Assembly (NCBI RefSeq): GCF_000787835.1
Contig: NZ_BBPP01000042.1
Coordinates: forward strand, 1-64,000
From: Streptacidiphilus melanogenes
Lineage (GTDB): Bacteria > Actinomycetota > Actinomycetes > Streptomycetales > Streptomycetaceae
DNA: 64,000 nucleotides
Reading direction: 5' to 3'
The notes beneath the pieces were generated by a model. That model made no database searches. It was given only the letters and a program-made list of their open reading frames with translations, and was not told the origin of the DNA. The translations under genes and the position numbers were made by a program. Shown piece by piece: positions 44,191-52,248 of this stretch; the first letter of the stretch is position 1; every line of letters starts with the position of its first letter.

Positions 44191-45408
44191 TCACCGGGCC
44201 GGAAGGATGCGGCCCGTCACCTCGCCGAAGCCGATGCGGGTTCCGTTCGGGCCCGGGGCCGTCGCCGTGATGGTGACCGCGTCGCCGTCCTCCAGGAAGG
44301 CGCGACCGCTGCCGTCGGCCAGCTGGGCCGGGCGTTCCCCGTTCCAGGTCAGCTCGATCAGCGCGCCCTCCGTGCCGCGCTCGGGGCCGCTGACCGTACC
44401 GGAGGCGAACAGGTCGCCGGGGCGGACGCTCGCGCCGTTGACGGTCATGTGGGCCAGCATCTGCGCCGCCGTCCAGTACATCCCGGCGAACGGCGGACGG
44501 GAGATCAGCGTGCCGTTGACGCGGACCTCCAGGGCGAGGTCCAGGCCCCACGGCTCCTTCGTGTCGCGGTCGTCGAGGTACGGCAGCGGCTCGACGTCAC
44601 GGGCGGGCGGCGCCACCCGTGCGGCCGCCAGGGCGTCGAGCGGGACCACCCAGGGCGAGACCGACGTCGCGAAGGACTTCCCGAGGAACGGGCCGAGCGG
44701 CACGTACTCCCACGCCTGGATGTCCCGCGCGGACCAGTCGTTGACCAGGCAGACGCCGAAGACGTGCTCGGCGAAGTCTGCCATCGGGACAGGTGTGCCC
44801 AGCTCGGAGCCCGCGCCGACCACGAAGCCGACCTCCGCCTCGATGTCGAGGCGGCGGCTCGGCCCGAACGTCGGCGCCGCGTCGGCCGGTGCCTTGCGCT
44901 GCCCGTTGGGACGGACGACCGGCGTGCCGGAGACCACGACGGTGCCCGAGCGGCCGTGGTAACCGATGGGCAGGTGCTTCCAGTTGGGCGTGAGCGGCTC
45001 GCTGCCCGGACGGAAGAGGCGGCCGAGGTTGCTCGCGTGGTGCTCGGACGCGTAGAAGTCGACGTAGTCGCCGACCGTGAACGGCAGGTGCAGGGTGACG
45101 TCGGCGCGCGGCAGCAGGCAGGGCTCGATGACGGGGCGGAACGCCGGCTCGGTGAGCCAACGGGTCAGCGCCTCGCGGACCCGCGTCCACGCCGGGCGGC
45201 CTGCGGCCAGCAGCGGGTCGAGGGTCGCGGCCTCCAGCAGCGGGTCGGGCGAGCCGACGGCGCGGGCCGCGGCGCCCGCGTCGAGCACCTGCCCCCCGAT
45301 CGCCACGCCGAGCCGCCGCCGCTGCGGGTCCCCGGCGGTCGAGAAGACCCCGTAGGGCAGGTTGTCGAGGCCGAAGAGGGTGTCGGCAGGCAGGTCGAGC
45401 CAGGTCAC
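44191..45408 (-). CDS. fahA: Fumarylacetoacetase
   Basis: A 405-residue fumarylacetoacetate hydrolase, the last enzyme of tyrosine/homogentisate breakdown, giving fumarate and acetoacetate. The catalytic/metal region is VDFYASEHHASNLGRLFRPG. Other family blocks are PIGYHGRSGTVVVSGTPVVR, RRLDIEAEVGFVVGAGSELG, VNDWSARDIQAWEYVPLGPF and TLISRPPFAGMYWTAAQMLA. GTG 45408 has GGAG 5 nt upstream. It is the third gene of the operon with hmgA and an unknown gene, 62 bp after the latter. Confidence 0.95.
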   Translation of the reverse strand: MTWLDLPADTLFGLDNLPYGVFSTAGDPQRRRLGVAIGGQVLDAGAAARAVGSPDPLLEAATLDPLLAAGRPAWTRVREALTRWLTEPAFRPVIEPCLLPRADVTLHLPFTVGDYVDFYASEHHASNLGRLFRPGSEPLTPNWKHLPIGYHGRSGTVVVSGTPVVRPNGQRKAPADAAPTFGPSRRLDIEAEVGFVVGAGSELGTPVPMADFAEHVFGVCLVNDWSARDIQAWEYVPLGPFLGKSFATSVSPWVVPLDALAAARVAPPARDVEPLPYLDDRDTKEPWGLDLALEVRVNGTLISRPPFAGMYWTAAQMLAHMTVNGASVRPGDLFASGTVSGPERGTEGALIELTWNGERPAQLADGSGRAFLEDGDAVTITATAPGPNGTRIGFGEVTGRILPAR

Positions 45409-45470
45409 AGATGCTCCATCAACGTCGTTCGCTCGGGGCCGGGCAAGCCGGTGGGAGGGAGTCGGGCCGG

Positions 45471-46394
45471 TCAGGCAGGCGGCAGCAGGCCGAGATCGGT
45501 CAGGTCCTCCAGCGGCTCCAGCACGCTGCAGGTCCCGTACGCGGTGAACGCCCGTCGCGCGCGCTCGACCTGAGTGTCCGTCAGGTCCGCAGCCACCGCC
45601 GCGAGCCCCTCCGCGCCGTGGTCGGCCAGGACCTCGGCGACCGCGACGGCGTCCGCGCCCTGCACGGCGAAGTGCGTCGCCAGCAGGATGTTGAGGAAGC
45701 CGTGGTGGGTGAAGCCGGTGGCGGGGTCCACGTAACGGACGGCGTGGTGCAGGCCGGCCGTGCACTTGAAGGCCAACTCCCGGCTCGCGCAGGCCGTGAT
45801 GAACGCGGCCAGCTCCTCCGCGCTCGGGAAGGCCTGCGACTCCAGGCCGCCGGTGCGGTACTTGGCCCGGTACGGCGAGGCCGCGATCACGTCGAGGGCC
45901 AGTTCCATGGCGCCCGTCTCACGCTTGTCGCTCTTGCTCCCGGAACCCGCGTGGGCGGCGGGGTCGCGACGCAACTCGACCGCGCCGAACACGTGCTGGC
46001 CCGGCAGCTCCCGGTCGAGCACCGCGCAGCCGCGCGCGGCCGCCTCGGCGACGGACCCGTCGGCGTCCGGCCCGAGCTCGACGCCGACCAGGTGCAGGCC
46101 CGGCCACTTGGCGGTCTCCTCGAGCGCCGGGGCCAGCCCGGACGGGCCACCGCGCACCACGAGCGTGACGTCGAGCGGCCGTTGCGTGCCGCCGGTCTCC
46201 TCCGCGGCCGCGCCGACCTCGGCGATCCGGTCCGCCCCGACCAGGAACGGGCCGACCAGCGGCGCGTACCAGGCGTTGCGGTGGTTGCGGTGCGCGGGCA
46301 CCGCCTCGGCCACCGGCGCGTTGCCGGGCGGGAACAGCGCGGCGTCGTCGCACAGGCCCGCGAAGAGCGGCGGGACCAGGTGGGCGGGCCTCAC
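45471..46394 (-). CDS. Conserved-looking protein of unknown function in the homogentisate operon
   Basis: A 307-residue protein I cannot place in a known family. It begins MRPAHLVPPLFAGLCDDAAL continuing FPPGNAPVAEAVPAHRNHRN. Later blocks are VGPFLVGADRIAEVG, GLHLVGVELGPDADGS, VFGAVELRRDP, AKYRTGGLESQAFPSAEELA, ELAFKCTAGLHHAVRYVDPA and HHGFLNILLATHFAVQGADA. The alternating strands and helices suggest an alpha/beta (TIM-barrel-like) fold. There is no signal peptide. Its GTG overlaps the hmgA stop by 4 bp (GTGA), so it is made together with homogentisate dioxygenase. No maleylacetoacetate isomerase gene is present in the operon, so a role at that step is an open possibility. Confidence 0.75.
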   Translation of the reverse strand: MRPAHLVPPLFAGLCDDAALFPPGNAPVAEAVPAHRNHRNAWYAPLVGPFLVGADRIAEVGAAAEETGGTQRPLDVTLVVRGGPSGLAPALEETAKWPGLHLVGVELGPDADGSVAEAAARGCAVLDRELPGQHVFGAVELRRDPAAHAGSGSKSDKRETGAMELALDVIAASPYRAKYRTGGLESQAFPSAEELAAFITACASRELAFKCTAGLHHAVRYVDPATGFTHHGFLNILLATHFAVQGADAVAVAEVLADHGAEGLAAVAADLTDTQVERARRAFTAYGTCSVLEPLEDLTDLGLLPPA

Positions 46395-47656
46395 TCCTGC
46401 TCCTCCCCCGCGGCCCCGGCGCCGCCCTGGTCCTCGGCGTCCGCCTCCTCGGCGGTCTCGACCGGTCCGCGGCCGCTCCAGGTCCACGCGTAGCGGCCGT
46501 CGTCGGTGGCGCGGGCGCCCTCGGCGAGCTCCAGCGGCCGGAAGGTGTCGACCATGACGGCGAGCTCGTCGAAGAACTCCACGCCGATGCTGCGCTCGTA
46601 CGCGCCCGGCTGCGGGCCGTGGGTGTGGCCGCCGGGGTGCAGCGAGACGCTGCCCTGGCCGATGCCGGAGCCCTTACGGGCCTCGTAGTTCCCGCCGCAG
46701 TAGAACATGACCTCGTCGCTGTCGACGTTGGCGTGGTAGTACGGCACCGGGATCGACAGCGGGTGGTAGTCCACCTTGCGCGGCACGAAGTTGCAGATGA
46801 CGAAGTTGTTGCCCTCGAACACCTGGTGCGCCGGCGGCGGCTGGTGGATCCGGCCGGTGATCGGCTCGTAGTTCTCGATGTTGAAGGCGTAGGGGTAGAG
46901 GCAGCCGTCCCAGCCCACGACGTCGAAGGGGTGGCTGGGCACCACCATGACGGTGCCGCCGACCGAGCCGCCGACGCGGTGCTTGACGTAGACCTCGACG
47001 TCCCCGTCCTCCTCGACGACCAGCGGGCCGACGGGGCCGCGCAGGTCGCGCTCGCAGAACGGCGCGTGCTCAAGCAGCTGCCCGAACCTGGACAGGTAGC
47101 GCTTGGCGGGCGTGATGTGGCTGTTCGCCTCGATGGCGTACAGCCGCAGCGGCGCGTCCCCGGTGGGCAGCCAGCGGTGCGTGGTGGCGCGCGGGATGAC
47201 GACGTAGTCGCCCTGGTGGACCTCGATGACGCCGAAGACCGTCTCGACGACGCCCGTGCCGGACTCGACGTAGACGCACTCGTCCCCTATCCCGTTGCGG
47301 TACAGGGGGGACGGCAGCCCGGCGGCGACGTAGGCGATGCGCACGTCCGCGTTGGACAGCACGACACGCCGGTCGCGGACCGGGTCGGCCTGCCGCCACG
47401 ACGCGCCGGGGAAGAGGTCGTGCAGCTTGAAGTGGAACGGCTTGAGGGGGTGGTTCGCCTCCGGCTTGCCGTCGTCGATCCGCCACACCCGGCTGTCCAC
47501 CATGGCCGACGGGATGGCCCGGTGGTAGAGCAGCGAGGAGTCGGAGGAGAAGCCCTCCTCCCCCATCAGCTCCTCGTAGTACAGGGAACCGTCGGCAGCA
47601 CGGTGCTGCGTGTGCCGCTTGGGCGGGACCGAGCCCACGCTGCGGTAGTAGGCCAC
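46391..47656 (-). CDS. hmgA: Homogentisate 1,2-dioxygenase
   Basis: A 421-residue HGD, which opens the ring of homogentisate to maleylacetoacetate. Blocks typical of the family are GDYVVIPRATTHRWLPTGDA, ANSHITPAKRYLSRFGQLLE, VVGWDGCLYPYAFNIENYEP, the iron-ligand region YYHANVDSDEVMFYCGGNYE and SLHPGGHTHGPQPGAYERSI. GTG 47656 has GGAGG 8 nt upstream. It is the first gene of the operon and is divergent from an Lrp/AsnC regulator. The C-terminal ~20 residues are an acidic, Gly/Ala-rich tail. Confidence 0.95.
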   Translation of the reverse strand: MAYYRSVGSVPPKRHTQHRAADGSLYYEELMGEEGFSSDSSLLYHRAIPSAMVDSRVWRIDDGKPEANHPLKPFHFKLHDLFPGASWRQADPVRDRRVVLSNADVRIAYVAAGLPSPLYRNGIGDECVYVESGTGVVETVFGVIEVHQGDYVVIPRATTHRWLPTGDAPLRLYAIEANSHITPAKRYLSRFGQLLEHAPFCERDLRGPVGPLVVEEDGDVEVYVKHRVGGSVGGTVMVVPSHPFDVVGWDGCLYPYAFNIENYEPITGRIHQPPPAHQVFEGNNFVICNFVPRKVDYHPLSIPVPYYHANVDSDEVMFYCGGNYEARKGSGIGQGSVSLHPGGHTHGPQPGAYERSIGVEFFDELAVMVDTFRPLELAEGARATDDGRYAWTWSGRGPVETAEEADAEDQGGAGAAGEEQE

Positions 47657-47724
47657 CTTCGTCGCCTCCCGGGCTGCTGTGCCCTTGGCGCCCGGCCGGC
47701 CGGCCGGGGCCCTGACAGGACCAG

Positions 47725-47770
47725 TATTGACGATCAGCAGTACAGGGCCTAGCTTCGCTCGCTGACAATA
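47725..47770. promoter_or_regulatory. Imperfect inverted repeat between hmgA and the Lrp gene
   Basis: TATTGACGATCAGC (47725-47738) faces GCTGACAATA (47761-47770); the outer TATTG/CAATA and inner TCAGC/GCTGA parts match, with a 4-bp insertion on the left. The patch is AT-rich compared with its surroundings. It lies in the 170-bp gap between divergent hmgA and the Lrp/AsnC gene and is a reasonable site for that regulator. Confidence 0.45.
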
Positions 47771-47826
47771 TCCGGCGATCGAGGTGCGCAATCTGCCAAG
47801 CTTGATCCCGGAAGAGAGGCGGCGAG

Positions 47827-48351
47827 ATGGAAGCTCAGCGCAGAAAGCCCGACCAGCTGGACGTCCTGCTGATCCGCGCGCTCGCCGAGAATCCGCGCGC
47901 CGGATTCCTCGAACTGTCCCGCCTCACGGGCGTCTCCCGGGCCACCGTCCAGGCGCGCATCCAGCGCCTGGAGGCGGACGGCGTCATCACCGGCCACGGC
48001 CCGGACGTGGATCTGGCGGCGGCCGGCTTCCCGGTGCTGGCCTTCGTGAACCTGGAGATCTCCCAGGGCAGCCTGGAGGAGCTCTCGGTCGAGCTGGCCA
48101 AGGTCCCGGGCGTCCTGGAGGCCTACGGCACCACCGGCGCCAGCGACGTCCACTGCCGCGTGGCGGCGACCTCCCACGACGGCCTGCAGCAGACACTGAT
48201 CGAGATCAGCCGCATCCCGTGCGTGGCCCGGTCCACCAGCGTGATCGCCCTGTCCCAGGTGGTCACCCCGCGCTACCTGCCCCTGCTGGAGGCCGAGGAA
48301 CGCCCCCGGCCGAGCCGCATCCCGGCGACGGGCATGCCCCCGCGCGACTGA
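47827..48351 (+). CDS. Lrp/AsnC family transcriptional regulator
   Basis: A 174-residue Lrp-type protein. The N-terminal helix-turn-helix is LDVLLIRALAENPRAGFLEL with TGVSRATVQARIQRLEADGV. The C-terminal RAM (ACT-like) ligand domain is AFVNLEISQGSLEELSVELA, VLEAYGTTGASDVHCRVAAT and LIEISRIPCVARSTSVIALS. It probably senses an aromatic amino acid or pathway intermediate and controls the divergent hmgA operon; orthologues next to hmgA are common in Streptomyces. AGAGGCGGCGAG precedes ATG 47827. Confidence 0.92.
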   Translation: MEAQRRKPDQLDVLLIRALAENPRAGFLELSRLTGVSRATVQARIQRLEADGVITGHGPDVDLAAAGFPVLAFVNLEISQGSLEELSVELAKVPGVLEAYGTTGASDVHCRVAATSHDGLQQTLIEISRIPCVARSTSVIALSQVVTPRYLPLLEAEERPRPSRIPATGMPPRD

Positions 48352-48362
48352 GCCCGGACCAC

Positions 48363-48666
48363 GGCGGGCGCGCGGAGGCGCGGGGCGAGCGCGGAGGCAC
48401 GGGGCGAGCGCGGAGGCACGACGCGGGACGGGCGCGGAAGCGCGGCACGGGCTCGGGGCGGTGGACGCGGCGCGGGGCGAGCGCGGGCGCGGAAGCGCGG
48501 GACGAGCGCAGAGGCACGACGCGGGGCGGGCGCGGAGGCGCGGCGCGAGCGCAGGCGCGGGGCCGGTGGACGCGGCGCGGAAGCACGGTGCGAGCGCGGG
48601 CGCGGAGGCGTGGCGGGGCGCGGTGGATGCGGCGCGGAAGCGCGGGGCGGCGCGGTGGATGCGAGG
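48363..48666. repeat. Degenerate GC-rich minisatellite
   Basis: About 300 bp consist of a dozen imperfect copies of GCGCGGAGGCACGGGGCGA. The copies vary by GGA/GAA, GCG/ACG and inserts such as GGTGGACGCGGC. The top strand has almost no T. No frame through it looks like a protein: all six give Arg/Ala/Gly or Pro/Arg runs. It occupies most of the 500-bp gap between the Lrp gene and the LLM oxidoreductase. I know no named element of this kind. Confidence 0.75.
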
Positions 48667-48855
48667 GCACGTGCCGAGCCGACGCACGCCCGGCCGTGTC
48701 GCCAGAAAGCGTGCACCGGAAGAAGCTCGGTCTCGATCATGGCCAGCGGCCGGGGAATGACGGAGGATCATGACGGCGTGCCTTCGCCCGGAGCCGGGCG
48801 GCCCGCCCCGCGGCTGAAGGCCGCGGATGTGCCGTCGAACCGAGGGGGATCGCTG

Positions 48856-49833
48856 ATGACCATGCGCCTGGGCCTGAGCCTGCCGCAGTTCCGCCAGTAC
48901 ACGCCGGGCCGGGACGTCGCCACGGTGGCCCGCGCGGCGGAGGTGATCGGATTCGACAGCCTGTGGGCGTTCGAGCGCCTCCTCGTCCCCGAGAACCCCT
49001 CCCAGGGCCTCTTCGGTGTCCCGGGCCTCCCCTGGCCCGACCGCTACCGCTCCGTCGCTGAGCCGTTGATGACGCTGGCGACGGCGGGCGCCGTGACCGA
49101 CCGCGTTCGGCTGGGCACCAGCGTGCTCGTCGCACCGCTGCACCTGCCGTTCCAACTCGCCAAGCAGCTGGCCACCTTGGACGCGGCAACGGGCGGGGGC
49201 CGACTGCTCGCCGGACTCGGCACCGGCTGGTCCCACGACGAGTACGCCGCCTCCGGCGCGGCTCCCTTCGCCGAGCGCGGCGCCCAACTGGAGGAGACGC
49301 TCGACGTCTTCACGGCGGTCTGGGGTCCCGATCCCGTCTCCTACACGGGCAAGCGCACGGTCATCGCCGAGTCCGAGGTCGGCCCGAAGCCGACGCGACC
49401 GATCCCGGTCCTGCTCGCGGCCTCCGGCCGCCCCGCCCTGGACCGGCTGGCCCGGCGCGCCGACGGCTGGCTGCCGATCGGGGTGCCGTTCGAGCGCCTG
49501 CCGGCCGCCTGGAGCGCCATCCGCGAGGCCGCGGAGCGCCACGGCCGGGACGCCTCGGCCCTGCAGATGATCGGCCGCGCCAACATCTCGATCCGCGCCA
49601 CACCGGTCGCCGAGGAGAGCCGCCCCCAGTTCACGGGCTCACGCGAGCAGATCGTCGCGGACGTGGTCGCGGCGGCCGAGGCCGGAATGCACGAACTGCT
49701 GCTGGACCTCCAGGGCAGCGCGCGGGACGCACAGGAGCTGGTCGACCTCGCGTCGCAGTTCCACACGGCGGTGCGGGCGGCGGGGGTGGCCGCCGTCCAG
49801 CCGCCTGCAGCTGCCCACGGGTGCGACGTCTGA
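48856..49833 (+). CDS. LLM-class (F420-dependent) oxidoreductase
   Basis: A 325-residue luciferase-like monooxygenase. Blocks are GLSLPQFRQYTPGRDVATVA, LWAFERLLVPENP, VRLGTSVLVAPLHLPFQLAK, RLLAGLGTGWSHDEYAASGA and PVLLAASGRPALDRLARRAD. The size and motif set are those of actinobacterial TIGR03619-like F420 enzymes, which transfer hydride from F420H2; FMN is the alternative. The substrate is unknown. ATG 48856 follows GAGGGGG at 7 nt. Confidence 0.9.
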   Translation: MTMRLGLSLPQFRQYTPGRDVATVARAAEVIGFDSLWAFERLLVPENPSQGLFGVPGLPWPDRYRSVAEPLMTLATAGAVTDRVRLGTSVLVAPLHLPFQLAKQLATLDAATGGGRLLAGLGTGWSHDEYAASGAAPFAERGAQLEETLDVFTAVWGPDPVSYTGKRTVIAESEVGPKPTRPIPVLLAASGRPALDRLARRADGWLPIGVPFERLPAAWSAIREAAERHGRDASALQMIGRANISIRATPVAEESRPQFTGSREQIVADVVAAAEAGMHELLLDLQGSARDAQELVDLASQFHTAVRAAGVAAVQPPAAAHGCDV

Positions 49834-49837
49834 CCGT

Positions 49838-50281
49838 CTAACGGAGTCCGGTCTGCGGGTACTGGCCGAGCGCCATCGCGTCGATCGCGTCCTTCGCCTG
49901 GCGCAGGCCCGCGCCCGTCCGCTCGCGGTAGGCCTTGATCGCCTGGATCTTCCGGCCCTGCCGCACCAGCTCCAGGACCTGCTCCAGAGCCGGGTCGACG
50001 TACGGTCCGGCGACCGGCGCGGGATACGGGCCGGCGGCCGAGGCGGGATACGGAGCAGGGGCCGGAGTGGCGTACGGGCCGGTGTTGAACTCGACGTAGT
50101 CCAGCGGCTCGTACTCCGAACGCCTCGGGTTGGCCGGCGTGCGATCCTGCGGGACGCCGTCCTGCGGCGCGTAGCCACTCGTTCCGAGGCCGAGACCGTC
50201 CAGCCTGGCCAGCACCATGTCCAGCTTCGCCTCGATCGCCGCGAGGCGCTGCTCCACCGTCACCCTGTCCACCGGTTCCAT
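49838..50281 (-). CDS. Protein with ribosomal L7/L12 C-terminal-like domain
   Basis: A 147-residue protein. An N-terminal coiled segment (VEQRLAAIEAKLDMVLARLD) and a Pro/Tyr/Ala-rich linker lead to a C-terminal domain ALEQVLELVRQGRKIQAIKA continuing YRERTGAGLRQAKDAIDAM. This mirrors the L7/L12 C-terminal domain (K-x-IKxVRExTGLGLKEAKxxVD). Such stand-alone copies are common in Streptomyces and are not ribosomal proteins; their role is unknown. Its stop lies 4 bp from that of the LLM gene. Confidence 0.82.
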   Translation of the reverse strand: MEPVDRVTVEQRLAAIEAKLDMVLARLDGLGLGTSGYAPQDGVPQDRTPANPRRSEYEPLDYVEFNTGPYATPAPAPYPASAAGPYPAPVAGPYVDPALEQVLELVRQGRKIQAIKAYRERTGAGLRQAKDAIDAMALGQYPQTGLR

Positions 50282-50395
50282 GCGATGAAGATATGGCCTG
50301 CACCCGTCCACTGTCGCCGCCCCGGTTCGGCCACCGTCGGGCTACGGGGTCCCCGGCCGCAGGGGGCCGGAGGGGGCCTGCCTAGACTCGTCGCC

Positions 50396-50866
50396 GTGAC
50401 GAAGTTCTTCCTGATCCTGCACATCCTCGCCGCCATCGTGGCCATCGGCCCGGTCGCCGTGGCCGCCAGCATGTTCCCGCCGGTGGCGCGCAAGGCCCTG
50501 GCCGCCGGGCCGGACAGCCTGGAGGACGCCGCCACGCTCGGAGTGCTCAACCGGATCTGCAAGGTCTACGCCCTCGTCGGCCTGGCCGTGCCCATGTTCG
50601 GCTTCGCCGCGGCCGGGGTGATGAAGGTCACCGGCCAGACCTGGGTGATCGTCTCGATCGTGCTGACGGCGATCGCCGCCGTCCTGCTCGCCGTGCTGGT
50701 CCTGCCCCGTCAGGCCGAACTGCTCACGGGCAAGGGTCCGCGCGGTCGCGAGGTCGGCGTCAAGGACACCAAGCAGCTGGCCATGTACACCGGCATCTTC
50801 AACCTGCTCTGGGCGGCCGTGACGGTCATCATGATCGTCCGCCCGGGCTCCACACTGGGCCACTGA
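50396..50866 (+). CDS. DUF2269-like integral membrane protein
   Basis: A 156-residue protein with four predicted membrane helices: KFFLILHILAAIVAIGPVAV, VYALVGLAVPMFGFAAAGVM, WVIVSIVLTAIAAVLLAVLV and MYTGIFNLLWAAVTVIMIVR. The first helix has the His of DUF2269 proteins. Function unknown. GTG 50396 is the first start consistent with the first helix. Confidence 0.75.
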   Translation: MTKFFLILHILAAIVAIGPVAVAASMFPPVARKALAAGPDSLEDAATLGVLNRICKVYALVGLAVPMFGFAAAGVMKVTGQTWVIVSIVLTAIAAVLLAVLVLPRQAELLTGKGPRGREVGVKDTKQLAMYTGIFNLLWAAVTVIMIVRPGSTLGH

Positions 50867-50901
50867 GGAATGCGCCGGGCGCGACCGGGGTTGTCCTGGC
50901 C

Positions 50902-51075
50902 ATGAGCGACACCGCCGAGACGACAGCCACCGACACGTCCGCGCCCATGCCCACGCCCACACCCGCTCCGTTGCTGCAGATGCTCCAGCTCCCCGGCCTG
51001 CCCCAGGCGGACGGCGACGCCGCCCCCGTCTGCGGCCCGGACGGCTGCGCCGTCCCGGTGCAGGGCCAGCAGTAA
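50902..51075 (+). CDS. Small Cys-containing protein (57 aa)
   Basis: A 57-codon ATG-to-TAA frame. A Thr/Pro-rich start (MSDTAETTATDTSAPMPTPT) is followed by PLLQMLQLPGLPQADG and a C-terminal VCGPDGCAVPVQGQQ with two cysteines four residues apart. It has normal codon use and sits 35 bp after the membrane protein gene, before a convergent gene. It has no signal peptide. I do not recognise the family with certainty; a Cys pair near the end of a short protein could bind metal or be modified. Ribosome-binding site is weak. Confidence 0.5.
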   Translation: MSDTAETTATDTSAPMPTPTPAPLLQMLQLPGLPQADGDAAPVCGPDGCAVPVQGQQ

Positions 51076-51095
51076 GCAGCATTCGAAGGGCCCGC

Positions 51096-52019
51096 TCATC
51101 CGGGCACGGTGAGCACGATCTTGCCGCGCACCGTTCCGGTGCGGCTGAGTGCCACGGCCTCTTCCGCCTCCGCGAGCGGGTAGTCGCGGGTGACGTGCAC
51201 CCGCAGCGAGCCCGCCTCCGCGAGAGCGTTGAGTGCGCGCAGGTCCGCGCCGGAGGGGTGCACCCACACGTAGCGCCCGCCGAGGGCCTTCACGGAGCCG
51301 TCGACGACCGAGACGATGCGCGTCCGGTCCCGCACCACCTCGGCGGAGACGGCGACCGAGTCCCCGCCCAGGAAGTCCAGCGCCGCGTCCACGCCCTCGG
51401 GCGCGAGGTCCCGTACCCGGTCCGCGAGCCCCTCACCGCTCAACACCGGCTCCGCGCCCAGCTCCCGCAGGAACGGGAAGCTCGCCGTCCGGGACGTCGT
51501 CCCGATCACCCGCGCGCCGCGCGACGCCGCGATCTGCGTCGCGAACCCACCGACGCCGCCCCCGGCCGCATGCACCAGCACAGTCCCGCCCCCGTTCACG
51601 TGCGCGGCCGCCAGCGCCTGAAAGGCCGTCAACCCGGCCAGCGGGAGGCCCCCGGCCTCCTCCCAGCTCATCGCGGGCGACTTGGGCGCGAGCGCGCGCA
51701 CCGGCACGGCCGTGAACTCGGCCCACGTGCCGAACTGCGCGAAGTCCTGCCGGTTGTAGGCGATGACCTCGTCCCCCTCGGCGAACTCGGTGACCGCGAC
51801 CCCGACCCGCTCGACGACCCCGGCCACGTCCCAGCCCAGCGTGAGCGGGAAGTAGACGTTGAGCAGCGGGTCGGCCGCGCCCGCGGCCACGTGCCAGTCG
51901 ACGGGGTTCAACCCGGCCGCCTTGACCCGCACCAGCACCGAGTCCGGCCCGACCTTCGGCAGCGGCTGCTCGGTGAGCCTCGGCGTCTCGCCGTATGCGT
52001 CGACGGTGACGGCCTTCAT
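51096..52019 (-). CDS. MDR-superfamily NADP-dependent oxidoreductase (quinone-reductase-like)
   Basis: A 307-residue zinc-independent medium-chain dehydrogenase/reductase. The N-terminal catalytic fold has AAGLNPVDWHVAAGAADPLL and LGWDVAGVVERVG. The Rossmann motif is VLVHAAGGGVGGFATQIAAS. The C-terminus is the typical TGTVRGKIVLTVPG. No zinc-binding Cys/His set is present. It probably reduces quinones or activated alkenes with NADPH. ATG 52019 has AGGGAG 6 nt upstream. Confidence 0.9.
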   Translation of the reverse strand: MKAVTVDAYGETPRLTEQPLPKVGPDSVLVRVKAAGLNPVDWHVAAGAADPLLNVYFPLTLGWDVAGVVERVGVAVTEFAEGDEVIAYNRQDFAQFGTWAEFTAVPVRALAPKSPAMSWEEAGGLPLAGLTAFQALAAAHVNGGGTVLVHAAGGGVGGFATQIAASRGARVIGTTSRTASFPFLRELGAEPVLSGEGLADRVRDLAPEGVDAALDFLGGDSVAVSAEVVRDRTRIVSVVDGSVKALGGRYVWVHPSGADLRALNALAEAGSLRVHVTRDYPLAEAEEAVALSRTGTVRGKIVLTVPG

Positions 52020-52167
52020 CTGCGTCTCCCTGTTCACGTCGCGCTGCGCCTGCCTGGGCGACCTGAACCGCCCTCGCCGACGATCCTCTCCCGCGCCTCG
52101 CGCTCGGGCACCTGCGCCCTGCGGCGGGCTCCGCCGTTCGAGGGAAGCCGTCCTCCTCGTCCCCCGC

Positions 52168-52247
52168 CCCGTCGCTCGCCTCGCTTCGTCGCCCCTTCGC
52201 ACCGTCGCTCCGTCGCTCCTTCGCCCCCGTCGCTCCGTTGCTCCCGT
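52168..52247. repeat. Degenerate CGTCGCTCC tandem repeat
   Basis: The 230-bp gap after dhaL ends in ~80 bp made of imperfect CGTCGCTCC/TCGCCCC units, pyrimidine-rich on the top strand. It starts right at the dhaL stop codon. No gene or clear hairpin is seen. Confidence 0.5.
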
Positions 52248-52248
52248 C

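Noticed and set aside
40840-45573. A 1577-codon open frame on the plus strand
   Set aside because: It covers lactate monooxygenase in another frame and the reverse of the DUF1254 and fahA genes. Its translation is Arg/Gly/Pro-rich with no domain. Long empty frames are normal at this GC content.
48363-48666. A repetitive coding region encoding an Arg/Ala-rich protein
   Set aside because: All six frames are equally low in complexity, and repeat units are not multiples of three throughout.
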